Below the pieces are notes generated by a model. That model ran no database searches and had not been told where the DNA came from. It saw only the letters and a program-made list of their open reading frames with translations. The position numbers and the translations under genes are program-made. Shown here piece by piece: positions 47,210-55,680 of a stretch of DNA of 59,093 bases (position 1 is its first letter; every line of letters starts with the position of its first letter). The DNA comes from Stentor coeruleus (taxonomy: Eukaryota > Ciliophora > Heterotrichea > Heterotrichida > Stentoridae): assembly GCA_001970955.1 (NCBI GenBank), contig MPUH01000380.1, positions 1 through 59,093 on the forward strand, given 5' to 3'.

Positions 47210-48229
47210 ATGGAATACAGGAATACAATAGTTTTCAAAGACACTGAGTACCTAGCGACTGTAAAAGCTATTACTGAAACTTTAACTATCAGTCTAATTG
47301 ACAGCAAAACCCAAAGTGTCTATACAGGTACTTTTACCTCAAGCAACATCGAAGAACTAACCTCCAAAACAGGGAACACGAAAAATTTCACAGTTTTTTG
47401 CAAACTCCTAGTCTCATCACTCCAAGGCAAAAACCCATCTTTGCATTTAGATTTCTTCAGTTATCAAGATCTCGAAAGTATAAGAAAAGGTTCAACATTC
47501 TTAGGTTCTTCAGTCAGACCAAGTAAAAAAAAGTATCTAATAATTTCCTATATAACTGAGTTTGAAAAAGTTCACTACCCTCTAGCTCTCCTTCTTCAAG
47601 ATAATGAAAATGATAAAAGTCATGAAGTATCCAAAGAAATTTCATATACAAAAAACCAAATCGACGATTTTCCCCGAGAACAAACAACAAAACTCAAACA
47701 AGAAAATGCTTTTCTCAATAAAAAACTAAGTAATTTCAGCGATGAGTTCCTTGCTTACAAAGATAAAACTGATAGGAAAATTGAAGAACTTACTGAGATT
47801 AAACATGATCTAGAAAATGAAATCCAAAGGATGAAAGAAGAACTTGATGCGATTATTATCCAGCTTGAAGATGATGCAAAAAAAAAAGCTCAGACTGGGA
47901 ATAGTAATGAAATTAGGTATTTAAAACAAAATTTGGCTAGAGAAAAAGAAGAAAATATTCTGCTTAAAGCAAAACTTGCCACTTGTAGTAAGGAAATTGA
48001 AGTACTTAGGGAGTCTGATCAAGGCAATAAGAAAATGATAGAAATGCTTAGTAGGAAAATGGAAGAGGCTGATGAAAAAAGTTTAGATTCACCGGATTCG
48101 AGTGAATCACCACAGAGAAGTCCGTTTAAGTTTAGTGATTCAGAGTCACAAGGAAGTAAGAATTGTTTGAATGAATTAGGCAGTAATTTGACAAGGGTGC
48201 AGTATTTGTTGAAAAAACATAAATCGTAA
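47210..48229 (+). CDS. VFL3: CCDC61/VFL3 homologue (XRCC4-superfamily head + coiled coil)
   Basis: 339 residues. The head domain (about 1-140) has the CCDC61/VFL3 landmarks: MEYRNTIVFKDTEYLATV, then IEELTSKTGN, FTVFCKLLVSSLQGK, SLHLDFFSYQDLESIR, and KKYLIISYITEFEKVHYPLAL, closely matching IEDLTHKTGNFKQFNIF...LDLLTYTDLESLR...KRYLILIYSVEFDRIHYPLPL of CCDC61. A coiled coil follows (about 165-285) and a Ser-rich, SP-containing tail. CCDC61 forms filament-like assemblies through its head and is needed for basal-body orientation and rootlet attachment (VFL3 in Chlamydomonas). Length is shorter than the human 512 residues, mainly in the tail. The match in the head is specific enough to give the symbol. 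Confidence 0.93.
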   Translation: MEYRNTIVFKDTEYLATVKAITETLTISLIDSKTQSVYTGTFTSSNIEELTSKTGNTKNFTVFCKLLVSSLQGKNPSLHLDFFSYQDLESIRKGSTFLGSSVRPSKKKYLIISYITEFEKVHYPLALLLQDNENDKSHEVSKEISYTKNQIDDFPREQTTKLKQENAFLNKKLSNFSDEFLAYKDKTDRKIEELTEIKHDLENEIQRMKEELDAIIIQLEDDAKKKAQTGNSNEIRYLKQNLAREKEENILLKAKLATCSKEIEVLRESDQGNKKMIEMLSRKMEEADEKSLDSPDSSESPQRSPFKFSDSESQGSKNCLNELGSNLTRVQYLLKKHKS

Positions 48230-48507
48230 TATTAGTTTTTTTTTGAAAAAGTTTTGTAATTATTGTTAAGGGGAAAATGCTTTGTGAGATGGGCTATAAA
48301 ATGATTTATGTATGTGAAGGTTTTTATTAATTTCATAGTTTTTTAGTATTACTAATAATGCATTTTTTATAAGGTACTGAATGGAGTAAATTTTGAAATG
48401 ATAATTCGAAATAGCATAGTTATTAGAGATCATTTACTATATTGATGAAATTAACTTGTAAGAATATCTAAACATTTACTTATTTTTAACTTTAACCCTA
48501 ACATTAT

Positions 48508-49419
48508 TTAATTAATATCACCATGTTCTGACTCTCCAATTAAATCTAAATAAAATCTTGGCCTTATAATATTAGCTTGTCTTAAAACATACAAATAATC
48601 TTCCTTATTTTCAAAATCAGGAGTTTTTATGCATATCGAAAATATGTTCTTTTTAAAACTTTTTGTGAAACCATATACCAAAGAGTTGCAAAATGGATAC
48701 CATGCATATACCATTAAAGATATAGATAATAATCTATCAAAGGATAAACTGAGTCCAAATAATTGAATTAGAGTTATGATTAAGACTGGGATAATTAAAA
48801 TACTAAAAACTATACCAAAGCCTATAAGTCGCTTTGCAAAAATCCTTTTATTCAAAATTTTTATGTCTGATTCTAATGCTTCTTTCATTAAAGAGATTCT
48901 GATTTTGTAATAGTAGTATGCAATAATAAACAGAATTATCGTTGATGGTAATATTTCATCTGCAAACAAAAAAACAATATTCAAATAACTATTATAAAAT
49001 TTTGATGCACAGACCCCATGATTTATAAACACTTGAGAAGCTAAAGCAAAAAACAAAGTTTTGAGTAAATCTATCCCAAACCCAATAAAAAAAAATAGTT
49101 TAATAAAAGTAAATGTTATTTGTTTTGATCTGACAATAATTGTATATAGTGATCGAGCTATAAATAAAACCATAATCTTATGAAAGTCTCTAATAAAGTA
49201 ACATATCCACATTGAAATCTCACAAATCAAAACACTTACCGGCTCAATAATGCCATAAATAGACAATGACATTAATACATCTATAATCACAAGAGCCATA
49301 ATAAGTATATTAGCCATATCTTTGTACTTTACAAGACAAATCTCAATAATGACTAGAATTGAAGAAAAAAGACTTGCACTAGCTCCAATTATTATGAAAG
49401 TCAAGGTGACTATCTCCAT
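48508..49419 (-). CDS. 7TM receptor-like protein, array member 1
   Basis: 303 residues with seven hydrophobic helices and no signal peptide. GPCR-like features: a Cys at the start of TM3 (ICEISMWICYF) and one in the loop before TM5 (GVCASKF) that could form the usual disulphide; a basic TM5-TM6 loop leading to KRIFAKRLIGFGIVF and a Pro in TM6; and TM7 WYPFCNSLVYGFTKSFKKN, which mimics NPxxY-x5-F plus helix 8. The C-terminus ends with the array's signature RPRFYLDLIGESE. No DRY motif at TM3. It lies head to head with member 2, 170 bp apart, and is the most divergent copy. Confidence 0.8.
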   Translation of the reverse strand: MEIVTLTFIIIGASASLFSSILVIIEICLVKYKDMANILIMALVIIDVLMSLSIYGIIEPVSVLICEISMWICYFIRDFHKIMVLFIARSLYTIIVRSKQITFTFIKLFFFIGFGIDLLKTLFFALASQVFINHGVCASKFYNSYLNIVFLFADEILPSTIILFIIAYYYYKIRISLMKEALESDIKILNKRIFAKRLIGFGIVFSILIIPVLIITLIQLFGLSLSFDRLLSISLMVYAWYPFCNSLVYGFTKSFKKNIFSICIKTPDFENKEDYLYVLRQANIIRPRFYLDLIGESEHGDIN

Positions 49420-49589
49420 TTTATATATCTTTAGTATTAAAAATATGAAGGTATATAAAACTATTATGAAAATGCTTATAAACTTGTTTCTTCAACATTG
49501 CAAATTGTGTAAGAAAATAATTATCTTAAGTCGTAAGGTAAAAAAATCTATCTTGAAATCATCTAAAGTTGAGTTATTATCAATAATAT
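49420..49589. promoter_or_regulatory. shared divergent promoter of 7TM members 1 and 2
   Basis: Only 170 bp separate two head-to-head start codons, so both promoters must lie here. The member 2 start is preceded by TATAATATATG-like AT-rich sequence; no element can be named. Confidence 0.5.
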
Positions 49590-50501
49590 ATGAAAAATAC
49601 ATTTTTCATTGTTGCTACTGCAGGATTATCAGCTGGGATTTTCTGTTCAGTTCTAGTTCTCATAGAAATCCTTATAATAAAATACAAGGATTCAGCTAAC
49701 AAGATGATATTTTTGCTAATCTTCACTGATTTACTTATGGGCCTTTTATCAATTTGCCTTGACCTTAATCTTCATGACATATACTGCCAAGTGGCGATTT
49801 TTTTCGCTGGTCTCATTCGGAACTTTCACAAATTCATAGTTTTATTTATATCATATACCTTATACCGAATCATAGTATTAAACAAGTCTATAGCGTCCAA
49901 GCTTGTAAAATTTTACATATTTTTTGTTCTTTGTTACTCTATAACTCAATCTGTTTGGGCTATAATCATCTTACATCCTGTTAAAGGGATAAATTTTTGC
50001 ATAATTGACAACAATTCTACTTTATCTTTTTGGTATATTATCTGCAGTGAATATTTTTTAACTTTTTTTATCCTTATTATCATCACATATTTTTACTTGA
50101 GTATTAGAAAGCATCTTTTTTATGAAGTTAAGAATACAGATTATGCTATGATTGGCAAAAGAATATTTGCTAAAAGACTTTTAGGATTTTGTTTTGTGTT
50201 TAGTTTGACAATTGTCCCATCTACTGTAGTTGTTTTTTTAATAAGCTTTGGTGTTTTGAAAGATGAAAATGTTTTTTATAATTTAAGTGTGATTTTTTAT
50301 GCTTGGTACCCGTTTTTTGATAGTTTGATGTATGGGTTTACGAAAAGTTTTAAAAGGAACATTTTTAATTTGTGTGTGAAAAATCCTAATTTTGAGTCTC
50401 AGGAAGAAATTTTTTTTTTGATGAGGGAAGAAAATATGCTCAAGCCTAGGTTTTATTTGGATTTGATTGAAAAAACTGAGCGTGAAGATTTTACTATTTG
50501 A
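49590..50501 (+). CDS. 7TM receptor-like protein, array member 2
   Basis: 303 residues. Seven hydrophobic segments: TM1 AGLSAGIFCSVLVLIEI, TM2 IFLLIFTDLLMGLLS (with the TDLxxG core and the conserved Asp), TM3, TM4, TM5 YFLTFFILIIITYFY, TM6 (KRIFAKRLLGFCFVF then a Pro), TM7 (WYPFFDSLMYGFTKSFKRN). A Cys precedes TM3 (IYCQVAIF) and another lies in the second outer loop (INFCIID). The C-terminal tail carries RPRFYLDLIEKTE after an acidic EEIFFLMREEN. Same architecture and length as its neighbours; the ligand is unknown. Confidence 0.82.
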   Translation: MKNTFFIVATAGLSAGIFCSVLVLIEILIIKYKDSANKMIFLLIFTDLLMGLLSICLDLNLHDIYCQVAIFFAGLIRNFHKFIVLFISYTLYRIIVLNKSIASKLVKFYIFFVLCYSITQSVWAIIILHPVKGINFCIIDNNSTLSFWYIICSEYFLTFFILIIITYFYLSIRKHLFYEVKNTDYAMIGKRIFAKRLLGFCFVFSLTIVPSTVVVFLISFGVLKDENVFYNLSVIFYAWYPFFDSLMYGFTKSFKRNIFNLCVKNPNFESQEEIFFLMREENMLKPRFYLDLIEKTEREDFTI

Positions 50502-51093
50502 TTAAATAATGATTAAATTGGTAATAATATTTTAATTAATATGATAGATTTCTTACATAAGAATATTTTTTGGCTTTCCTTGTAATTATTGAACTATGCT
50601 TGATAAAATATAAAATCTTGCAAATGCATTAAAAATTACTATGTGTAATTTATGTTTAAAAAGTATAAAAGTAATTTGAAGTTTAAATATTCAAATTGCT
50701 TTAACTATTCGATTTTTTAGATATTTAATAAGAATTTTGCAAAAATACTTATCGGATACTTTGTAATTTTTAGCTTTTGTATTTTTTAGGAAAATGCTGA
50801 AAGATTTTGGAGAATTAAAAGTATTTTGAAAAATTTATGTGGTTAACTTTTTACTTTTCTCTCTTTTTTGATTCAATCTTTTTATAGTTTTACAAAAACT
50901 TTAAATGAATATTTTTAATTGTATATGAAAGGCTTAATTTTTGATACCATTGAAGAGATTCTACAAATATTACATGAATAAAGGATATTAAGACCAAAGC
51001 TTTATTTGGATATGGTTTGAGAATCTGAGATAAAGAAAATATATTCAATCATTGAATGCTAATAGCCATAATAAAACTTTAGTTGATATAAAA
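50502..51093. other. gap between array members 2 and 3, occupied mostly by a decayed 7TM copy
   Basis: The gap contains the relic at 50572-51033. Outside it there is only AT-rich sequence. Confidence 0.7.
50572..51033 (+). pseudogene. decayed 7TM array copy (relic 1)
   Basis: Three pieces match array members in order: TM1 at about 50575-50640 (LVIIELCLIKYK, as in member 3); the TM6 region at about 50725-50785 (NFAKILIGYFVIFSF compared with IFAKRLFGYCVVFSF); and the TM7/C-tail at about 50870-51033 (YSFTKT, FDTIEEILQIL, RILRPKLYLDMV, ESEIK). Between them sequence is missing, frames shift, and stops replace conserved residues: TGG to TGA, and Glu codons changed to TAA or TGA. It is therefore an old copy with internal deletions. 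Confidence 0.88.
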
Positions 51094-52055
51094 ATGTCCA
51101 ATCCAGTTCTTATATGCAGTATTATAGGCTCTTGCTTAGGATCATTATCAACCTCTCTTGTAATTATTGAGCTCTGTATTATCAAATACAAAGATCTTGC
51201 TACCCTATTGATATTTTTTCTTATGGTAACTGATCTCATTATGGGAATAATGTCTGCATTGATTTTTTACCCGAAAAACTCAAATTTATGTTTATGCGTT
51301 ATAACAATTGGTGTTATATTCAAGCAGTGGCATAAATACATAATTTTCTTTATATCCTATTCAATGAACTGTGTTATATATAAAGAAAAACCTGTTTCCT
51401 TGAAAATAGTTTTTTACTTTCTATTTTTTACGCTTAACCTTTCTGTTCTTACTGGTATGATAAATGCTATTACTATCGATATAAAATTAGAAGAAATTTG
51501 TATAATGTATGCAAATAAAAACACAATACTTTATCAAGCTATAGTTATTTGGGAATATTTATCTGATTTTATTATCTTCATATCATTATGTTATTTTTAT
51601 GGCAAAATAAAAAAAGTTCTTAGAACTGAGGCTGAGAATTCCAACTTAAAAAGTGCAAGAAAAAGGATTTTTGCTAAAAGGCTATTTGGCTATTGTGTAG
51701 TTTTTAGTTTTTATATATTACCATATTTTTTATGGGAAATATTATATGAAATTGATGAATTCAATAACGCAAATAATTTTCAAGCATACTTATGGATGNA
51801 ATTGATGAATTCAATAACGCAAATAATTTTCAAGCATACTTATGGATGTCTTTTGCTTGGTATCCTTTTTTAGACTCAATGATTTATGGGTTTACAAAAA
51901 GTTTTAAGAAAAATCTGTTTAATTGCATATGGAAAAGTCCTGAGTTTGATTCTATTGAAGAAACTTTGCAGATTCTTAGAGAAGAACATATGCTGAGGCC
52001 GAGGTTTTATTTGGATATGGTTGAAGAGTCGGAGATTAGTTTTATTATTAAGTAG
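51094..52055 (+). CDS. 7TM receptor-like protein, array member 3 (assembly seam inside)
   Basis: Starts at ATG 51094 (MSNPVLICSIIG); an in-frame TTG further upstream is not needed. Aligning with siblings gives TM1 LSTSLVIIELCIIKYKD, TM2 TDLIMGIMSAL, a Cys before TM3 (NLCLCVITIG), TM5 EYLSDFIIFISLCYFY, TM6 KRIFAKRLFGYCVVFS and TM7 WYPFLDSMIYGFTKSFKKN, ending RPRFYLDMVEESE. The frame is broken on paper by a 49-bp repeat either side of an N (51750-51798 and 51800-51848). Removing one copy plus the N gives 303 residues, exactly the sibling length, so the gene is intact. It is the closest relative of relic 1. Confidence 0.85.
51750..51848. repeat. assembly-seam duplication around N (51799)
   Basis: 49 identical bases on both sides of the N inside 7TM member 3. 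Collapsing them restores the reading frame and sibling length. Confidence 0.9.
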
Positions 52056-52535
52056 AGATTAGAAAAAGTTAATAATTTTTGTTTATGTCCTGGTTATTTC
52101 TTAATATGAAGATTATTTCAGAAATTTATTGGAAATGTTTACTTTAGATATGCGAACAACTAGATATGTTATAAAAATTAATAAGGTAAATTTACATTGA
52201 TTACATATACATTGATTTTTATATTTTTTTTCTATAAAAGTATTCAATGCTTATAGACTTAATAGCATATGGGTATACAAAGAGTTTCAAGAAAAATATG
52301 TTTAATTATATATGGAAAAGTAATGATTTTGATAATTATAAGATATTATTATGGAAGTGTTATGAGAAAAAAGTTTATTGAGACATAGGTTTATTTATAT
52401 ACTTTGAAAAATTGGAGATAAATATTCAGATATCATCTTACTTTCCACCACTACAATTTTAAATATCCTAAACTCAATACTACATAAATATTATAATAAA
52501 AAATAATATAACTTAATAACAATATAAAGAAAAAA
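52056..52535. other. gap between array members 3 and 4 with a decayed C-terminal copy
   Basis: Contains relic 2 (about 52250-52420). The remaining sequence is AT-rich without supported features. Confidence 0.7.
52250..52420 (+). pseudogene. decayed 7TM array copy, C-terminal part (relic 2)
   Basis: The frame reads LIDLIAYGYTKSFKKNMFNY followed by IWKSNDFDN, then a degenerate tail with one TGA and a final EKLEIN. It matches the TM7/helix 8/C-tail of member 4 (LLDSIAYGFTKSFKRN, IIWKSPDFD, ESEIN). Only the C-terminal ~55 codons can be recognised. The upstream part is gone or too diverged. Confidence 0.85.
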
Positions 52536-53444
52536 ATGCTTAGTGTGATTACAATATTCATACTAATAGGCTCTTGTTTGAGTTCATTATCAGCAGCTAT
52601 TGTGATCTTCCAACTCTTAATGATAAAATATAAAGACCTTGCTAATTTTATGATATTTTTCCTTATGGTAACAGATTTAATGATCGGAATACTAACCCCT
52701 CCTATACTTTACCCTATTTCTTTATCCTGGTGTATAGGTTTTATATCATTAGGTACTTCTTTTAGACAATGGCATAAATTCTTAGTTTTCCTCATAGCAT
52801 ATTGTATGTATTCTATAATAGTCAAAGAAAAAACAATTTCTCTTAAAAATATCATAATCTATCTTATCTGCACATATTCTTTATCTTTCATATACGGAGT
52901 TCTAATGGCTATTTTTTTCACTAAGATATTAGGCGATTTATGTCTTATGTTAACAGATTCAAGTGAAATTTTTTTCTACTCTTTGTTTGTATGGGAATAT
53001 TTACCTGATTTCACTATTTTGATATTTTTATTTATTTACTATTGGAAAATTAAAAAAGTACTTGTAAAAGAAGCTGAAGAATGTAATCTGAAAAGCGTAA
53101 GAAAAAGATTTTATATGAAAAAACTTTTTGGGTATTGCTTTGTGTTTATTTGTTATATGTTCCCTTTTTTTAATGCTTTAATAATAGCATTTTCAGGGCA
53201 AGTTAAAAATTGGGAGACTTATAGGGAAATTTTACTTATTGCTTATTCATGGTTTCCACTTTTAGATTCTATTGCATATGGATTTACTAAGAGTTTTAAG
53301 AGAAATTTGATAAATATTATATGGAAAAGCCCTGATTTCGATACAACTGAAGAGACACTTAAAATATTAAGAGAAGAAGGATTAATCAGACCCAGGTTTT
53401 ATTTGGATATGATTGGAGAGTCAGAGATTAATAGTTTTATTTAG
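52536..53444 (+). CDS. 7TM receptor-like protein, array member 4
   Basis: 302 residues. TM1 SCLSSLSAAIVIFQLLMIKY, TM2 IFFLMVTDLMIGILT, TM3 beginning with Cys (SWCIGFISLG), TM4 IIIYLICTYSLSFIYGVLM, an outer loop Cys (GDLCLMLTD), TM5 EYLPDFTILIFLFIYYW, TM6 (KRFYMKKLFGYCFVF with FP), TM7 WFPLLDSIAYGFTKSFKRN, tail RPRFYLDMIGESE. The FAKRL motif of the siblings is changed to YMKKL at the base of TM6, so G-protein-side coupling could differ. Otherwise complete. Confidence 0.82.
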   Translation: MLSVITIFILIGSCLSSLSAAIVIFQLLMIKYKDLANFMIFFLMVTDLMIGILTPPILYPISLSWCIGFISLGTSFRQWHKFLVFLIAYCMYSIIVKEKTISLKNIIIYLICTYSLSFIYGVLMAIFFTKILGDLCLMLTDSSEIFFYSLFVWEYLPDFTILIFLFIYYWKIKKVLVKEAEECNLKSVRKRFYMKKLFGYCFVFICYMFPFFNALIIAFSGQVKNWETYREILLIAYSWFPLLDSIAYGFTKSFKRNLINIIWKSPDFDTTEETLKILREEGLIRPRFYLDMIGESEINSFI

Positions 53445-53692
53445 TAAGCCTATCAAGTTCAAAAAATCATTCAAAGCTAAAAATCACTAATATAATCTCA
53501 ATCAAAATATTTTCCTACTTTTTCTTAAACTCTACATCAAAACTTATTTAAAAAACCCTCAAACCTTAATCCAAATCATCATAAAAACTCTCTATAAAAT
53601 CCACTTTAAAACATAATTTCCATCCTTTTCACACACTTCCAAAATTTCATATTATCAATAATAATCTCTAACTAACCCTTAATCACATTATT

Positions 53693-55069
53693 CTAGTTAG
53701 GTCTTTTCTCATTAACCCTATCCATAGTGATAGCTCGTTTGAAAGTTTCATTATCATCCAACAGAACATTATCTTTAGCAATCGCTTCCCCAGAAAGTAT
53801 CCCATCACTAAACGAATTGGTGTTTTTAATAAGCATTTCATGTTTTTCTCTCATATTCCTAATCGACATAACAATCTGATCTAAAGCATCTTCCCTTATA
53901 TCTTTAGACCTAGTCAAACAATCCTCAAGTTCTTTAAGCATTTTAATAGACTTTTCATCAACCCCAGACTCAACTTTTACCCTTGGCTTTAAAACTGCAT
54001 GGAGCATTTTTAATACTTTTTCTATAACAAAAGGTATACTCCAAGTAAAAACATCCATAAACTCAGGTAATACATAAGGGTGTTTAGAAAAATTATACTG
54101 CTGAATATTCACAGCTCCACCATTAAATTTGATAATCGCTCCTTTGTTTTTATAACAATCACAATAATTAGGTGCTGAAAATATAGTTATAACACTAGGA
54201 AAGTCGTTACCATTCCAGAATTGCATTTTATAACCATCTTTCTGTACTTCATGACCTCTGATTATAGTGATTAAATCATTTTCTTTTAATATTCTCTTAG
54301 TGGCTTCTGCACCAAAAAAGTAGCTACATCCACGTGTTTCATTGTTTTTATATAATTCTGCAGTCCTTCCATCTTGTGAATCTACTGGATCTGACCATAA
54401 AAGATCACATAATAATCCTGACCTTGGTGGCTCGATACATCTGTTTATCGCGTTTATGTCTTTTAAAGTTTTAAGCTCTGGGGACAAACCCCCATGAACT
54501 GCTAAAAAACTTGAGTTCAATATACAAGACAAAGGCAGGGTGTCAAAACTTGTCATTATTGCATCATAAACCTCAAGATCATATTTGTAAATACATTCTT
54601 TACGGAAACTAAACATTGAAGTCATTTGACGAGACTCATGGTTACCTCTAATCATAATCATTGTTGAAGGAAAGTTGATTTTTAAAGAATAAAGAAGAAG
54701 GACAACTTCTATTGAATACATCCCACGATCAACATAGTCACCTAAAAATAAATACTTGGTTGTTTCAGGGTTCCCACCAACATCAAGCATCTTTAATAAA
54801 TCGTAGTATTGGCCGTGAATGTCTCCAACTACAGTCACAGGGTCTGAGAATTCAATCAAGTTACCTTCTCTACGGAAAATATCAGTGGCTCTGTTAATGA
54901 TTGAAAGGCAGTCTTGTTTTGGAAGAACACCTTCTTTTATGAAAAAGTCTTTTAGGAATTTCCAGTTTGGAAGGGAATTTGAATTAAATATTGAAGCTGT
55001 CGGACGAGTAGCTGGCACGGGAACTGAGGCTACAACACGGTCTCTTAATGGATCTTTCAAACCTTCCAT
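53693..55069 (-). CDS. CNA: calcineurin A (PP2B) catalytic subunit
   Basis: 458 residues. The metallophosphatase core has all motifs: GDIHGQ (82-87), GDYVDRG (110-116), RGNHE (141-145), HGG (192-194), and SAPNYC (298-303). After the core comes the regulatory B-binding helix (FTWSIPFVIEKVLKMLHAVL, like [20 protein letters not shown]), a CaM-binding-region-like segment (about 395-420) and an autoinhibitory element at the C-terminus (TFKRAITMDRVNEKRP, compare DRINERMP). The protein is therefore expected to be a full calcium/calmodulin- and CNB-regulated enzyme, slightly shorter than the mammalian 510-520 residues because the linker is compact. In heterotrichs, calcium triggers contraction and ciliary reversal, so a calcineurin role in recovery is plausible but not shown. 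Confidence 0.96.
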   Translation of the reverse strand: MEGLKDPLRDRVVASVPVPATRPTASIFNSNSLPNWKFLKDFFIKEGVLPKQDCLSIINRATDIFRREGNLIEFSDPVTVVGDIHGQYYDLLKMLDVGGNPETTKYLFLGDYVDRGMYSIEVVLLLYSLKINFPSTMIMIRGNHESRQMTSMFSFRKECIYKYDLEVYDAIMTSFDTLPLSCILNSSFLAVHGGLSPELKTLKDINAINRCIEPPRSGLLCDLLWSDPVDSQDGRTAELYKNNETRGCSYFFGAEATKRILKENDLITIIRGHEVQKDGYKMQFWNGNDFPSVITIFSAPNYCDCYKNKGAIIKFNGGAVNIQQYNFSKHPYVLPEFMDVFTWSIPFVIEKVLKMLHAVLKPRVKVESGVDEKSIKMLKELEDCLTRSKDIREDALDQIVMSIRNMREKHEMLIKNTNSFSDGILSGEAIAKDNVLLDDNETFKRAITMDRVNEKRPN

Positions 55070-55680
55070 TTATAAAAAATTGTTAAAATGTTTTGGAATT
55101 AAAAGAGTAGATTAGAGTTTCTGGCTAAAGGAGAGGGATGATTAGAATTTATGAAGGTTTTAATTGTGAGAATCAGGTTAGAAATGTTAGGAATTTGTGA
55201 AGGGATATTGGATTTTGGAAGTTTGGATTGAAGTGTGGAAGAGTTTTATGTTTATAGGAAGAATTTTATGATTTTTGAAAATATATTTAGCTTAAAACTT
55301 AGGTAGGAATAATTTAGCAAGAAATAATTTACTGTTTTACAATTTAATACTTAAACAAATATTACCAATGCAAAGCATTAAAAATATCAATTAAAATTTC
55401 CCATCCTTACCTTTATCATTTCTATAGAATACAGATAATTCATACATTATAGTTGTCCTGAACCCATTCGAATTCAGTTTTTTATTAAACAAGCATTTTT
55501 TATGAATAAAAGCGTTAAGTTAAAATTTTTACTAATAATTTTATCCTTTTACCTAAAAATATATAGTATAATACATACTTACCATTTGCAAAAACGCTAT
55601 ATTTATTGCAATATACTAATTTATCACAAATTTTACTATAAAATTTCTCATATAATCAATTAAATACTATCAAAATAAAC
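55070..55680. other. intergenic, G-rich on the plus strand near calcineurin
   Basis: About 610 bp. The first 200 bp (the 5' flank of the calcineurin gene) are G-rich and C-poor on the plus strand. The rest is AT-rich. No element can be named. Confidence 0.6.

Noticed and set aside
48495..48510. A single CCCTAACA-like unit (TTTAACCCTAACATTA) resembling ciliate telomeric repeat
   Set aside because: Only one unit, in an intergenic position next to a gene; no tandem array, so no telomere.
51052..51093. Upstream extension of 7TM member 3 beginning at TTG
   Set aside because: TTG is not a usual start in ciliate nuclear genes; the ATG at 51094 gives the sibling-like N-terminus and 303-residue length.
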